Assembly (NCBI RefSeq): GCF_040869045.1
Contig: NC_090319.1
Coordinates: forward strand, 52,734,779-52,798,778
Direction of reading: 5' to 3'
Source of the DNA: Eurosta solidaginis
Taxonomy: Eukaryota; Arthropoda; Insecta; Diptera; Tephritidae
DNA length: 64,000 nt
The notes below the pieces were generated by a model. The model did not search any database and had not been told where the DNA came from. It saw only the letters and a list, made by a program, of their open reading frames with translations. Every line of letters begins with the position of its first letter. The stretch's first letter is position 1. Shown in pieces: positions 31,503 through 43,084 of the stretch. The translations under genes were made by a program, and so were the position numbers.

Positions 31503-32100
31503 CGGGCCTAAACCACATTTAAAATATGTTTTTGCTACTCTATGAGTACTGTATTACTAATATATAGAAAAAGTTTATATAAAAAATGACAGCACTAACG
31601 CAACTTATGATGAATTAATAACAAAAAGTAAAAGTACCACAAAAAAGAAAAAAAAACTGAAATATAAATAATTATAAAATAATAAAATATTTTTAACTTA
31701 TATTTTACGATTTTAAGTGCTAATAAGTTAACTAAGATTTAAAGAAATAGATAGTATGTAAAAACTACAAAACATGAGCAAATTAGAGCTGTACAACAGG
31801 AAAACAAATACCAAAGCAAAAAATACAAAACTTTTGGCAACAACCCTTTTGGATATTACATTAAAAAATGACAAAAAGACGAAAAATATATATATACACA
31901 TGCATACTAGAACGCATTAAGAACAACTAAAGTTGTCGCTAAACCTGAGATGAATTGGTTTCGCAAGACTTTTTTCTGGTCACCCTAATGGTCGACATTT
32001 AACATTATTATACTCAGCTATGCTGGTTGACAAGTCTACAATTGTATTCAAATTCAAAGTAACCTAATCGCTATGGTCATATTGCATCTGAGGGAACTCA
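31503..32100. other. AT-rich intergenic DNA
   Basis: No gene or repeat boundary recognised. Confidence 0.45.
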
Positions 32101-32482
32101 CAAGGTATCGAAAAATAATCGCCAACATGGAAATAATCGGTTATGAAAAAGGAATCTGTATGGCTATGGTTACCAATTTCACAAAAATAATCGGTATCAA
32201 CAATTGTATCTTTATCGAAAACGTATTGAATTAGGTAATCGGTTTCGAAAATATGTAATCGGTTTCAAAAAAAGTTATTGCTACCCAAAATGTAGCCAGC
32301 ATTGGAAAAGTAAGCGGTTTCGAAAAAAAGTAATCGCTTTTGAAAAAGTAACAAGTATAGAAAAGATGAACAGATTAAAAAAGTTATCAATATCGTAAAA
32401 GTAATCGGCAATGAAGAAGAAACCGGTATCGAAAAAATAATGAGCTTCGAAACAGTAATCAGTATTAAAAAAGTAGGGAAGC
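32101..32482. repeat. Degenerate minisatellite, GTAATCGGTATCGAAAAA unit, left part
   Basis: Units of roughly 18-24 bp such as AATCGGTTTCGAAAA, AATCGGTATCAA and TAACAAGTATAGAAAAG follow each other. The same words resume after the inserted LINE (33441-33705), so this was one array. Confidence 0.72.
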
Positions 32483-33402
32483 GTTTTAGGTCCAATTCTT
32501 TTTGTGATTTTCATCAACGATATTACTAGTTGTTTTAAATTTTTCAAAATTTCTCTTGTATGCTGATGACATGAAGATTTTTAGTAATATTACGTGTTCC
32601 GCTGACTCGTTGAAACTTCAGAGTGATTTAGACAATATTGTATCTTGGTGCCAGAGAAGTATGCTTCCCTTAAATATTAAAAAATACTCCCATGTCTCCT
32701 ATTCCAAATCCCGCTCTCCTATCCCTACTTCATATTATATTGCAGGCTCACAACTAAGCATTGTTTCCAAAGCCATCTTAATTATATTATAGCTAAGTCT
32801 TACTCTATGCTAGCTTTTGTCAGACGTTTCAGCAAAGATTTCTCGGATCCGTATATCTTAAAAACTCTTATTACCTCACTGGTGAGCTCGAGACTTGAAT
32901 ATGCTGTTATTAATTGGCTTCCGTATTATTCTCGTCATATAAGTCGTTTGGAGAGAGTTCAGAAAGTCTTTATAAAGAACGCTCTGCGCCCCCTTAATTT
33001 TAGTTTCCTATTCCGGCTTATGAATCTAGATGTATGCTTATTGATCTCAAGATATTAAATTGTAGGAGAACTTTGCTATCTCTCACTTTCATTTTTAATT
33101 TAATATCTGGGGTGGTTGACTGCCCCTTTTTACTTGAACGTATATTCTTTCTTATTCCTAATATTTGTTTAAGGAATCATGCCACATTTTACGTTGGGCT
33201 GGCGAGGACCAATTATGCGGCCAATGCTCCTGTTGTTAGAGCTCTAAAGAGTTTAACTTGCTCCCATATTCTTCAGTTTTGGACTTCTCCTACTGTGAAA
33301 AAATATTTAAAATGCTACTAAATGACCTGTTAAATTAGTTGGTAGTCTATCTTTACCTGTAACTAGTCTGCAAGAAATGTAATAATTTCAAGACTAAATA
33401 AA

Positions 33403-33440
<38 letters not shown>
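32483..33440 (+). pseudogene. 5'-truncated LINE (RT fragment) with (ATT)n tail
   Basis: It starts abruptly in RT. Before the catalytic box one reads VLGPILFVIFINDI, then YADDMKIF, SRLEYAVINWLPYYSRHISR and further C-terminal pieces in three frames. It ends in a TTA/ATT repeat at 33407-33441. Frame changes and stops show decay. It belongs to the jockey/CR1-like group by these motifs. It sits within the minisatellite array. Confidence 0.85.
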
Positions 33441-33442
<2 letters not shown>

Positions 33443-33705
33443 AAAGTAACCAGTATGGTAAAAGGAACTGGTATCGAAGAAGATACCCCTTTCGTTAAAG
33501 TAATCTTGAACAAAGAAGTGCCTTTATTGAAAAGGTAGCCCGTTCGAGAGTTAACCCTCAAGCGGGCAAGACCGCTTTTAAGCGGTCAAGAGTTAGAAAG
33601 CGAAATTCGTGTAACACGTCATAGATTTTTACTATTTAAACTGGCCGATCAATAAAGGCCTAACCTTGAGAGGGTTTCCAAAAAAATAACCGATATCGAA
33701 ATAAT
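33441..33705. repeat. Minisatellite, right part
   Basis: AAAAGTAACCAGTATGGTAA, CTGGTATCGAAGAAGA and ATAACCGATATCGAAATAAT continue the array begun at 32101. Around 33545-33680 there is a non-matching insert of about 130 bp containing AACCCTCAAGCGGG and its approximate complement. Confidence 0.6.
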
Positions 33706-33806
33706 GTTGTTGTATTAACAATAAAGACACTCCCCGAAAGTTTTGGGGAGTGTTAACGATGTTGATGGTCCTTTACCGGATACAGATCCGGTACGTTCCG
33801 GTAACA
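33706..33806 (-). mobile_element. (CAA)n retroposon, short 5'-truncated copy
   Basis: Reversed copy: GTTGTTGTA tail, ACACTCCCCGAAAGTTTTGG, and CGGATACAGATCCGGTACG as in the full copies. ATATCGAAATAAT stands on both sides (33693-33705 and 33807-33819). That looks like a 13-bp target duplication, but the surrounding minisatellite contains similar words. Confidence 0.75.
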
Positions 33807-33873
33807 ATATCGAAATAATAAAAGGCATTTCAATTTCGAAAAAGCATTCTATAATAAAAAATGTATTATTATT

Positions 33874-34845
33874 CACCCCTATTACGGTTGTCAACGTCAA
33901 CCATCACTTCGTATCGTCGTCGACATCACGTCGTATCAATATCAATATCACGTCAATGCATAATTGGTATTTACTAAGGCAATGTATTGATGTCGACGCG
34001 ATATCGATAAAAATACGATCCCTGTTTATTTGCAATTTGTATTGAGTTAATTTTTTGTTCAGTGGACAATTTGTGGATCTAAATAACTGCTGAAATCTGT
34101 TAGTGCACAATTAAGCATTCCGGGCAAAATACACACAAGGAATTTGTTTACGAACTTTAGTGAATATATTGTAGATGATTGGATTTCTCTTTAGTACACC
34201 ATTAGCAACTCCCTACCTCGCAGAGCGTGGTGCACTAATGGATAACTTAATCGAATTCGGGAGGGGTATCGAAATACCCGAATTGACCTCGGTATTAATA
34301 ATCTGAAGGCGGAAATAAAAAATCCTTGAAATTTCAAAAAAACCTTTTAATGAACCACTTGAAAGCTTGCAACTGTTTTTGCAAATATTTACTAATGCAA
34401 GTAAAATTTTTATATTCCGACTTCGGATTATTAAAATCGAGGTCAATACGTGTCTTTTGGTACCTCTCCTGAATTTTTTGGGCGTGTTTTAGCAGTCGAC
34501 CGCTACCCTAGAACATTACCACAATTCTACTAAACTGACTGTTGTTGGTTATTTTGACTATTTTCTGAAATTGAATAAAAAATTAATAAATAAGAAGCAT
34601 AAAAATCATAAAAACGCTTATTTTTTGAATTTTTAATAGTTGAATTCTGTATTGCCGCGCTTGTCGTCACCAAACACTGTGTAGACAAACTTTGTGTCGC
34701 GTCACGTCAACACAACTTCAATATTGTTATATCAATACCAAAAAAGCGGCAACACCTATCAATAGTTATCGACGTTGACAACGCCGATACCAATTCATGA
34801 GCGTCGACACTAATTTTCTCACTATTGACAACCGTAATAGGGGTG
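33874..34845. mobile_element. DNA element with CACCCCTATTACGG terminal repeats
   Basis: CACCCCTATTACGGTTGTCA at the left is matched by TGACAACCGTAATAGGGGTG at the right. GTCGAC/TATCG-rich subterminal words follow on both sides. It is 972 bp and contains no recognised transposase. The interior includes a block shared with 14335-14412 (ATCGAGGTCAATACGTGTC). A related end CACCCTTATCG marks the element at 51970-53433. Confidence 0.78.
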
Positions 34846-35640
34846 ATTGAAACAGGAACTGGGGCTTCATTACGTAACTCGATTCGAAAGAAATTCTGTT
34901 CGCATTCAAATCGAGTTTCATAATAAGACTCTAAGGATCGAAATATCGCAAACTTAGACCTAGTTTACATACAGCAAGATTGTCTTTATTTTCGTGCTTA
35001 AACTCTAACGTGAAAATTTAACTAAAGATGGGACATATGCGCACGTCTAGATTAACTTTTGTCGGTTTATTGTAGATTAGAGCATGTGTAAACGTGGTTT
35101 AAGGTGATAGCGGTTTTTTTTTTTGGTTGCGGATACTATTTTGTATCATTTTTGGAACCGATATCCTTTCCCAAAATTGTTCACTACATAATACCGAAAT
35201 TGTCTTGCATTGCATCTATGATGAACCTTAAAATAACCGGACTGGAACTTAAATAAAATCTAAGTGTGTCCATATAGACTGAATGAGTCCATAGTGTTAC
35301 CAGAAGTTTGCTCAAGACGAAACTGAAAAACCCTATCAGGCCTAATTTAAAAGCATTTAGCGCCAGTAGGCGGGGAGACCTGCAGCTAGAATTATTTTAT
35401 TCAGCATCAAATTAAGAAATCATACACGGATTCGACATCACTTGGTTTCGCATGGCTCGCAGAGGTTAATTCCAATTTTGGCGTAGCTAATGGATGTGCG
35501 TAACGTCATTTAGCAAAGCCGCATTATCTTTGCAGGAAACTCACGTTCAGGCATGTTTATGCTGATAATGAAGATTTGAAAAACAAAAAATTTTTTAACT
35601 GCAAAAAGGTAATTCCTAGGGTGACCAGAATAAAAGAAGT
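34846..35640. other. Intergenic, no feature recognised
   Basis: No conserved peptide or repeat boundary found. Confidence 0.4.
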
Positions 35641-37355
35641 TTTATTATACCCAGTTGAGCAGAGCTCACAGAGTATATTAACTTTGATTGGATAACGGTT
35701 GGTTGTACAGGTATAAAGGAATCGAGATAGATATAGACTTCCATATATCAAAATCATCAGGATCGAAAAAAAATTTTATTGAGCCATGTCCGTCCGTCCG
35801 TTAACACGATAACTTGAGTAAATTTCAAGGTATCTTGGCGAACTTTGGTACGTAGGTTCCTGAGCACTCATCTCAGATCGTTATTTAAAATGAACGATAT
35901 CGGACTATAACCACGCCCACTTTTTTTTTTTTTTTTGGTTTTTTTTTTCGATATCGAAAATTTCGAAAAAACGAAAAAGTGCGATAATTCATTACCAAAT
36001 ACGGATAAAGCGATGAAACTTGGTAGGTGAGTTAAACTTATGACGCAGAATAGAAAATTAGTAAAATTTTGGACAATGGGCGTGGCACCGCCCACTTTTA
36101 AAAGAAGGTAATTTAAAACTTTTGCAAGCTGTAGTTTGGCAGTCGTTGAAGATATCATGATGAAATTTGGCAGGAACGTTACTCCTATTACTAAATGTAT
36201 GCCTAATAAAAATTAGCAAAATCGGAGAATGACCACGCCCACTTTAAAAAAAAAATATTTTTTAAAGTAAAATTTTAACAAAAAATTTAATATCTTTACA
36301 GTATATAAGTAAATTATGTCAACATTCAACTCCAGTAATGATATGGTGCAACCAAATACAAAAATAAAAGAAATTTTCAAAATGGGCGTGGCTCCGCCCT
36401 TTTTCATTTAATTTGTCTAGAATACTTTTAATGCCATAAATCTAACAAAAATTTACGAATCCTTGTAAAATTTGGTAGGGGCTTAGATTCTAGGACGATA
36501 ACTTATTTATGTGAAAAAGGGCGAAATCGGTTGAAGCCACGCCCAGTTTTTATACACAGTCGACCGTCTGTTCTTCCGCTCGGCCGTTAACACGATAACT
36601 TGAGCAAACATCGATATATCTTTACTAAACTCAGTTCACGTACTTATCCGAACTCACTTTGAATTGGTATAAAAAATGGCCGAAATCCGACGCACGCATA
36701 CTTTTTCGATATCGAAAATTACAAAAAATGAAAAAAATGCCATAACTCTATACCAAATACGAGAAAAGGGATGAAACATGGTAATTGGATTAGTTTATTG
36801 ACGCAAAATATAACTTTAGAAAAACACTTTGTAAAATGGGTGTGACACCTACCATATTAAGTAGAAGAAAATGAAAAAGTTCTGCAGGGCGAAACAAAAA
36901 TCCTTGAAATCTTGGCAGGAATACCGTTCGTGGTATTACATATATAAATAAATTAGCGGTATCCACCAGAACAGATGTTGTGGGTCACCCTGGTCCACAT
37001 TTTGGTCGATATCTGGAAAACGCCTTCACGTATACAACTACCACCCCTCCCTTTTAAAACCCTCATTAATACCTTTAGTTTAATACCCATATCGTACAAA
37101 CACATTCTACAGTCACCCCTGGTCCACCCTTATTGCGATATCTCGAAAAGGCGTCCACCTATAGAACTAAGGCCCACTACGTTTTAAATAATCATTAACA
37201 CCTTTCATTTGATACACATGTCATACAAACACATTCCACGGTTACCCTAAGTTCATTTTGCTAAATGGTGATTTTCCCTTATTTTGTCTCCAAAGCTCTC
37301 AGCTGAGTATGTGATGTTCGGTTACACCCGAACTTAGCCGTCCTTACTTGTTTAA
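35641..37355. repeat. 1.7-kb dispersed fly repeat with internal sub-repeats
   Basis: The left end reads ACCCAGTTGAGCAGAGCTC. The right end reads GATGTTCGGTTACACCCGAA followed by CTTAGCCGTCCTTACTTG. Inside, a module (TTAACACGATAACTTGAG ... CGATATCGAAAA ... ACCAAATACG) occurs twice at about 35810-36060 and 36590-36790. GGGCGTGGC/CCACGCCCACTTT words occur repeatedly. From memory this repeat is widespread in fly genomes. Its class is unknown to me, and no protein-coding frame is evident. Confidence 0.75.
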
Positions 37356-37407
37356 AATTATCTTGCAACCTACTTCATATGGGGGTGTAGAAAATAAACT
37401 TTTGTTA

Positions 37408-37992
37408 GGGCATGCTTAACCAACGAAGCTATATCATTTCGTTACGATAATTAACGTTAATAAACGAAACAAAGTCGTTTCGTTTATTAACGTTAAGAAC
37501 GTCAAATTAACGAAATGATTTTGTTTCGTTTTCTGCCATATCAAAAAGAAATCAAATCGTTTATGTTGATTATTAATTTCAAACTATGCTGGCAAAGCTG
37601 ATTGATGGCGGAGTCATTAAAGGTGAAAGCATTAGCCAAGCTGATTGCAACTTTTCTCATAAATTTTGACAGTACGAACATTTCTCATAGTATTTTTGAC
37701 ATTACCACCAACGAACTACACAAACAAATTACATGGAGTTTGTGTGTGTATGTCCGCTCGCTGTTACCACCTTACGTCTTCACCATGGCTATAGCATTGC
37801 CAGCACAGTTCAAACATAAAGTATCACGTTTTTGTTAACGTTTTTAACGTTAACGAAGGCTTTTCGTTTCGGTTAAAAACGAGATACAATTTATCTTGAT
37901 AATTTCTTTATCGATAATATTTCGAAATGTTTCAACGGAAACGGTGGAAATTATTTGATAAACGATTAGCTAAACGTTAAGGTGCATCCCTG
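37408..37992. mobile_element. hAT-like MITE with 8-9-bp target duplication
   Basis: Short inverted ends (GGCATGCTTAACC at left, GGTGCATCCCTG at right) bound 585 bp. CTTTTGTTA flanks both sides (37399-37407 and 37993-38001). The end sequence CAGGGATGCACC and an 8-bp-type duplication fit the hAT superfamily. Inside, AACGTTAATAAACGAAAC-type palindromic words occur near both ends. There is no transposase. Confidence 0.82.
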
Positions 37993-38339
37993 CTTTTGTT
38001 ATTCTGATACTGTGTAAAGTACGCATGTATATGTATATGCACACAACGTACGTATTAAGAAAGCGATAAAAAGAGACAAATGAATACAATGGCGTTTCGG
38101 ACTCAAAATTCTAAAATTCAGGTATTACAAAAGTAGTCATTTAATTTATTGGAGTAAAGATAGTAAAATAGGTTTAACAAAAAAAAACTTTATATAACTA
38201 CACATGTAGATGTATAAATAAAATAAATATGACTAAATAAAATTACAAAAATTTAAAAAAAAGTTTAGTATTTAAAGGCAAAAAATGTTTTGTTTGCAAA
38301 TTTTTTAACAAACTTAGAAAAGCGGCTTTTATAATTTTT

Positions 38340-38575
38340 TTTTCTACTACAACCCCATTTTGGATAAAAAAAGTGTGAAATCTTATCCGTCAACTGCCTC
38401 ACAGGATGTTCAATATGGTCGCGCACAGGGTCGGCTATCTTCAGCGAGTGATAGAAAGAGATACAGAATGAGCACACGATAGTCAATTAAAAATCTGGTG
38501 AACGGTTCTATTTGTAGTTTGACGTCTATGCAGAACTTATGGCACTTGTCTTATCCACAATATACAACCCCTTAA
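38340..38575 (-). repeat. Unnamed repeat, SINE-free copy (empty site)
   Basis: Its complement matches 43120-43525 (for example CATAGACGTCAAACTACAAA and GATTTTTAATTGACTATCGT). At the place where the other copy carries a SINE (43206-43470) this one reads straight through TTGACTATCGTGTGCTCATT. It also matches 43895-43990 (CATATTGAACATCCTAT). Confidence 0.8.
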
Positions 38576-39715
38576 TCATACAAAATACAACCGGTTTATA
38601 TTTTTTTAATGACGCTTCCATACAAACTAATAATTTTAGAACTTTATAAACAAATTTTGTTATGAATAAGAGGGTGAAAATGTAAAAAAAATTAAACAAT
38701 TTAAATAGTATTATTTGCGAAAAATGGGTATTTTAAATATGAGGCAAGAAAATATTATTTGTAAAGCTATTTTCAATTTAATCAGACTATTCATGACTGA
38801 GTTTTAATACGAATCAGATACAGTTATTCGGTTAGTCCATTATCAAGATCAAATCTGAACTCCAATGAAAACTAAGTCAATAACTTTTTTAACGATTTTC
38901 ATGATCGATATAATGGCGAATCGATAATTATAAAGATTTTTCGCCATATCCATAACCTAAAAATATTTCAGTTGGTGAATTTATTAGCTTTTTGTATATT
39001 TTATTTATTATTTTGGATACGTTTTGACTAAGAGACTTATTTTTTGTGGAATATGTTCGTAATTTTTTGTGTTTTCTTCATTTTTATGAAAATTTTACGA
39101 TTTTTAGGTTAAAGCACCAGTAATTATTATTATAATTGATACCAATTGATATGGATAAATAAAAATATGGTTATGACTATGGCGTTATGACTATGTCAAC
39201 TTTGTCAGGCCCTAATAAGAGTGGTAATTCACAGTTGGAAATGGAATTTTTCGCAATTTTTATTTTATATAACGTATTACAAAAACTTCAAAATTAAAAA
39301 TGTGGGCATGATTTCTCTTTTTTTCTCTTTCCAATTGTACAATTTTTTTCTTTTTTTTATAATAAGTGTAATGCGGGGTGAAAATCGTACCTTCGAAAAA
39401 TTAAAAGCCAAATGTTTCTGAATTTGCTTGGGCCTGAAAATTTATACATATCGCCAAAGTTGGTATTTCGGACTTCGCAAGTACGTACCGACAGTTGCAC
39501 ACACGGAAATAGCAGTAAAATTACACAGACCGGCAAAATTCAAAGAAGGACAGACCCAGAAATCATTCAATTCGGATTCAGCATACCAAAGGCCTTTAGA
39601 AGATTCTGGGTCTACATTTAGGCGGACTGTATTCGTAAGAATTTTTGTTGATTATTTTGTTTTTGATATATTTTTGTTTATCGTTGATATTAGAGAAAAA
39701 TTGTAAAGTTTACAA
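38576..39715. other. AT-rich intergenic DNA
   Basis: No gene recognised. A segment near 39410-39620 is less AT-rich but gives no recognisable protein. Confidence 0.4.
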
Positions 39716-39870
39716 ACGGCAATAGTTATTAGGACATGTTTCTGAATTTCACTTCTTCATCAGCTAGCTTCTCGGGAGCTGAGTATTGACTCGAAATCTC
39801 CAACATTCATGCTTTATACCAGTGTAAATGCAGATGCCTTTAACCACTCAGCCATATGAATGCCCCGTTG
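39716..39870 (-). mobile_element. tRNA-Leu/Ser-like SINE or tRNA-derived fragment
   Basis: On the minus strand CATATGGCTGAGTGGTTAAA resembles the A-box arm of a class II tRNA (Leu/Ser). About 60 bases later GAGATTTCGAGTCAATACTC resembles a B box. The acceptor stem does not close and a non-tRNA tail follows, so it is a SINE head or tRNA relic and not a functional tRNA gene. Confidence 0.6.
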
Positions 39871-40051
39871 CTCGCTTTGCAATTGGTATTGCCTTTTTGT
39901 TGCTATTCCTTTATACACCATTAGGTCATACTAACTATATATGGTTTTAATCCTAATTGTTTGGAATACTTATAGGCGCGCAAGAGCTTAGTAACATTGG
40001 ATTTATAGCAGTGCTTTTATAAGCAGTACTTCCGCTGCTCACTATTATATC

Positions 40052-40380
40052 AATAGCCGGACCCGTGCGCATCTTGCGCAACCAATATAAAAGTATCTTA
40101 TCAAATATCAACAGAAATCAAATGTTCTATCAATCAATCTGGAGTATGGTAGCAACTGCCAGTAATGCAGTGCAAATATTCACGATAGTGCCACAGTACA
40201 AATTATCTTAATAAAACATAGCTAAACAAAAGCACTACGACCAAAATTGTCCAAAGCTCGCTAATAGCCCGAATCTTCATCTTTACAACAAAAACTTTAT
40301 TTATAGATTTGGACTCCAAATAAGAGCGAAAAAGGGACCCGTACGTAAAAACAGCAATTAGAAATAATATATATGATTAT
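40052..40380 (+). repeat. Single arm of the 8540-type foldback element
   Basis: From AGCCGGACCCGTGCGCATCT to AAAACAGCAATTAGAAATAA it matches the right arm at 9674-10045, with a short internal deletion. No inverted partner is nearby, so the arm can exist alone. Confidence 0.82.
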
Positions 40381-41636
40381 TTAAGTCTGATCATATTGAA
40401 AATAGGCCCCGCAGCGCGTTTGCGGCAAATAAAATGTTAATCATCACCCACTACTATATTCGATGTGCGGTTAATCGTTAATGATCATAAGTATTCATAA
40501 TTTCAGTCATGATCTTTAAATTTGAATAAAACTGAATCATAGAAAAGCAAAGTTGTTTGTTTGAATGTATATGTAATTAAATTAAAGAAAATATATAGCA
40601 CAAATACAGCTTGACATAAAATACGTAAAGGAAAGAATATTATAATAAATGTGGTGAACAATTTATGTAAATAGTAATATACAATCAATCAACAAAACAA
40701 AATAAGTCAGTAATATATATGTTATATATTAAATTTCATGATGCAGAAATCGAAAGTAAAATTAAAGTTTTTCAATGAGCAGCAAAAACTTTTATAACGG
40801 TATAGTCATAAATTTAAAAATAATGACTTAATTGATTCTTTATAAAAACATACAGAAATGTGTGAAAGTAGCGAGTTTATTAAACATGTAGGACATTCAA
40901 TAAATAAAATGAGAAATATATTATTATTTTTATTAGGGTTGTCGGTGGTATATGTCTTATTCGATGCATTGATTTGTGGTAATTTTTCTGGTATTATTTC
41001 ACACTAAAATCAATTAAGTATTAGCAGGTTGAACAACTTATGAGCACAACTTATACAATAACTCTTGCCCAATTCTGAAACCGAGATTTTTACCGTAGTC
41101 ACATTTTTCAAAAACACACAAATTAAACTTCAAAATAAGAAAGGGTTGGGTGTTTAGTCAATAAATAAATTTTACAAATTTTCTCTACAGCCTAACAACA
41201 TCAACAAAAACCACGAAATCGACAATGATAACAGCTGAGTTTATTTTATCAGGTTTTGGGGTTAACAAAAGTTTGTGAAAAGCAGAATTGTTTAAATTAT
41301 TGTTAAACTAAGTTACCGCTGTCGAATTTTGTCAAAAAAAAAAAAAGTTAGTGAATAGCGCTACAGGTCGCCATTATCATCACTGTGGAAATCGACAAGA
41401 ACTCCTCGCACTGATGTCGTTCGGCCTCACGTTTCCGACCTCATCTCGTCCTTCTTTGCCGATATTTCTTATCGTACTAGTTATTTTTCCTGGACTCGCT
41501 GGAACCCCTTATTGTAATTATGTTTTATGAACGGCTAGTTGAGCCAACTGCGAAATGAAATAAATATCCTTATATTTTAAGGAAAAAGGCCTCTTAAATT
41601 ATTTTTTACACATAACTATAAAATTAAGAGTAAAAA
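40381..41636. other. Intergenic, no feature recognised
   Basis: AT-rich DNA. No coding or repeat structure could be supported. Confidence 0.4.
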
Positions 41637-42600
41637 TTGTATTCATAACCAAGTCTGCCAAAAAACTGTTAGACAGCCAAATAACACGTTGAGGGAAGGT
41701 AGCGAAATAGGTTTATGCTCAATAATTCGACGTATAATATCAACCGTTGAGTGGATTGAAATTACTCAACGGCGCGTTCAGAAGGTTATCACTCAAGGAT
41801 TGACAAAAGTTGTGTTCGCTGAAGCGCCTAATACTAAACAGCCCCTCTCCCAGCGGGTTAGGGGGTTAGAATATACCCGCAGTAGGTATGCCTGTCGTAA
41901 GAGGCGACTAAAATACCAGATTCAAGGGGTTGTGTAGTGCAACCTTTTCAGGTTGCCAGCGCAATATATAACTTCTCCAAACCCAATTGTCAACCTCACC
42001 TTCGAGCTGCGAATCCCTTTCCACTAACAGACGAGGCTCTGGTGACCATGAGGAGCTTGGGGTGGGGAGGGAGGGATGGCCTGAAAGTTTAATATGGCCA
42101 TATAAATCGTTCCCGAGATGGTCGGGCTAACACCTTAATGGAGCTGTGTTACCGGAGCGTACCGGATCTGTATCCGGCGAAGGACCATCACATCGATAAC
42201 ACTCCCCAAAACCTTCGGGGAGTAACCTTATCGCTACAACAACAACAACTAAACAGATCCCATTATCTATTAAATCGCTGTTGGATTACTTGAATCATTT
42301 GCTTATAGTTATTTTTCTAACATTTTTGTAAACGACTGGTATTTTTTAACAATTTTTTTACTTACTACTCATATTTGCTCTTTTAACTAGTTTTTAAAAA
42401 GAATATTAATATTTTGTCGGATTTTCCATATTCATACTAGATTTAAAGAAAAATTGGTTGAAAACTCAGAGCAATTCGGAGCGATTCAATTATTTTACCG
42501 CGACAGTCATTCTGACTGTCAACTTATTATTTTACAAGTAGGCGTGGCAATTGAGGAACAGAAAGATATTTGACTTGTATGAGTCCATAATAGTCTTAAC
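41637..42600. mobile_element. MITE family copy interrupted by a (CAA)n retroposon
   Basis: The right half (42250-42600: AATCGCTGTTGGATTACTTG, ACATTTTTGTAAACGACTGG, GACTTGTATGAGTCCATAAT) matches 43531-43895. The probable left end, ATTGTATTCATAACCAAGT, is near 41637. The retroposon at 41842-42247 splits it. Confidence 0.55.
41842..42247 (+). mobile_element. (CAA)n-tailed retroposon, full copy with target duplication
   Basis: This 406-bp copy starts CCCCTCTCCCAGCGGGTTAG and ends TTATCGCTACAACAACAACA. ACTAAACAG lies on both sides (41833-41841 and 42248-42256). No tRNA-like A/B boxes were recognised at the 5' end. The duplication and A/C-rich tail show that it moved by target-primed retroposition. 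Confidence 0.88.
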
Positions 42601-43084
42601 TCAACTTTGACTTCTACCCTTATTGTATTACAAATTAAAAACAAACAAAAAATTATTAATAAGTTGGATTTCGTAAAAATTTATTTTTAATGTATGTCCG
42701 TGACCCTGCATCTGTTTAGATCCACCCGTATTTTGAAAAAGTGTCTTGTTCTTTAAAGCACCAGGAAAAATTTATCCCTTTATAGAACAAATTATTTTAT
42801 GAAAGTTTTAAAGTTAGGTCTTTATAAACATTACATAAGTTGTGATGAATAAAAATATTTCATAAGAAAATCATCAACAAATTACAAATATTTTGTGTAG
42901 CCATAAGTATTTATATAATATGAATGATAACAAAACAATTAAGCCAACAAAAATTTATATATATAAATATAAATACATACACATATATTATAAATAAAAA
43001 AATAATTAATAAAAAAAAGGATTCATAAAAAGTTACACCTTATTATTCTTATTGATTCTATTTTTTTTATTAGTCTTCCTAATT
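42601..43084. other. AT-rich intergenic DNA
   Basis: Contains (TA)n/(CATA)n patches near 42950-42990. No gene recognised. Confidence 0.45.
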
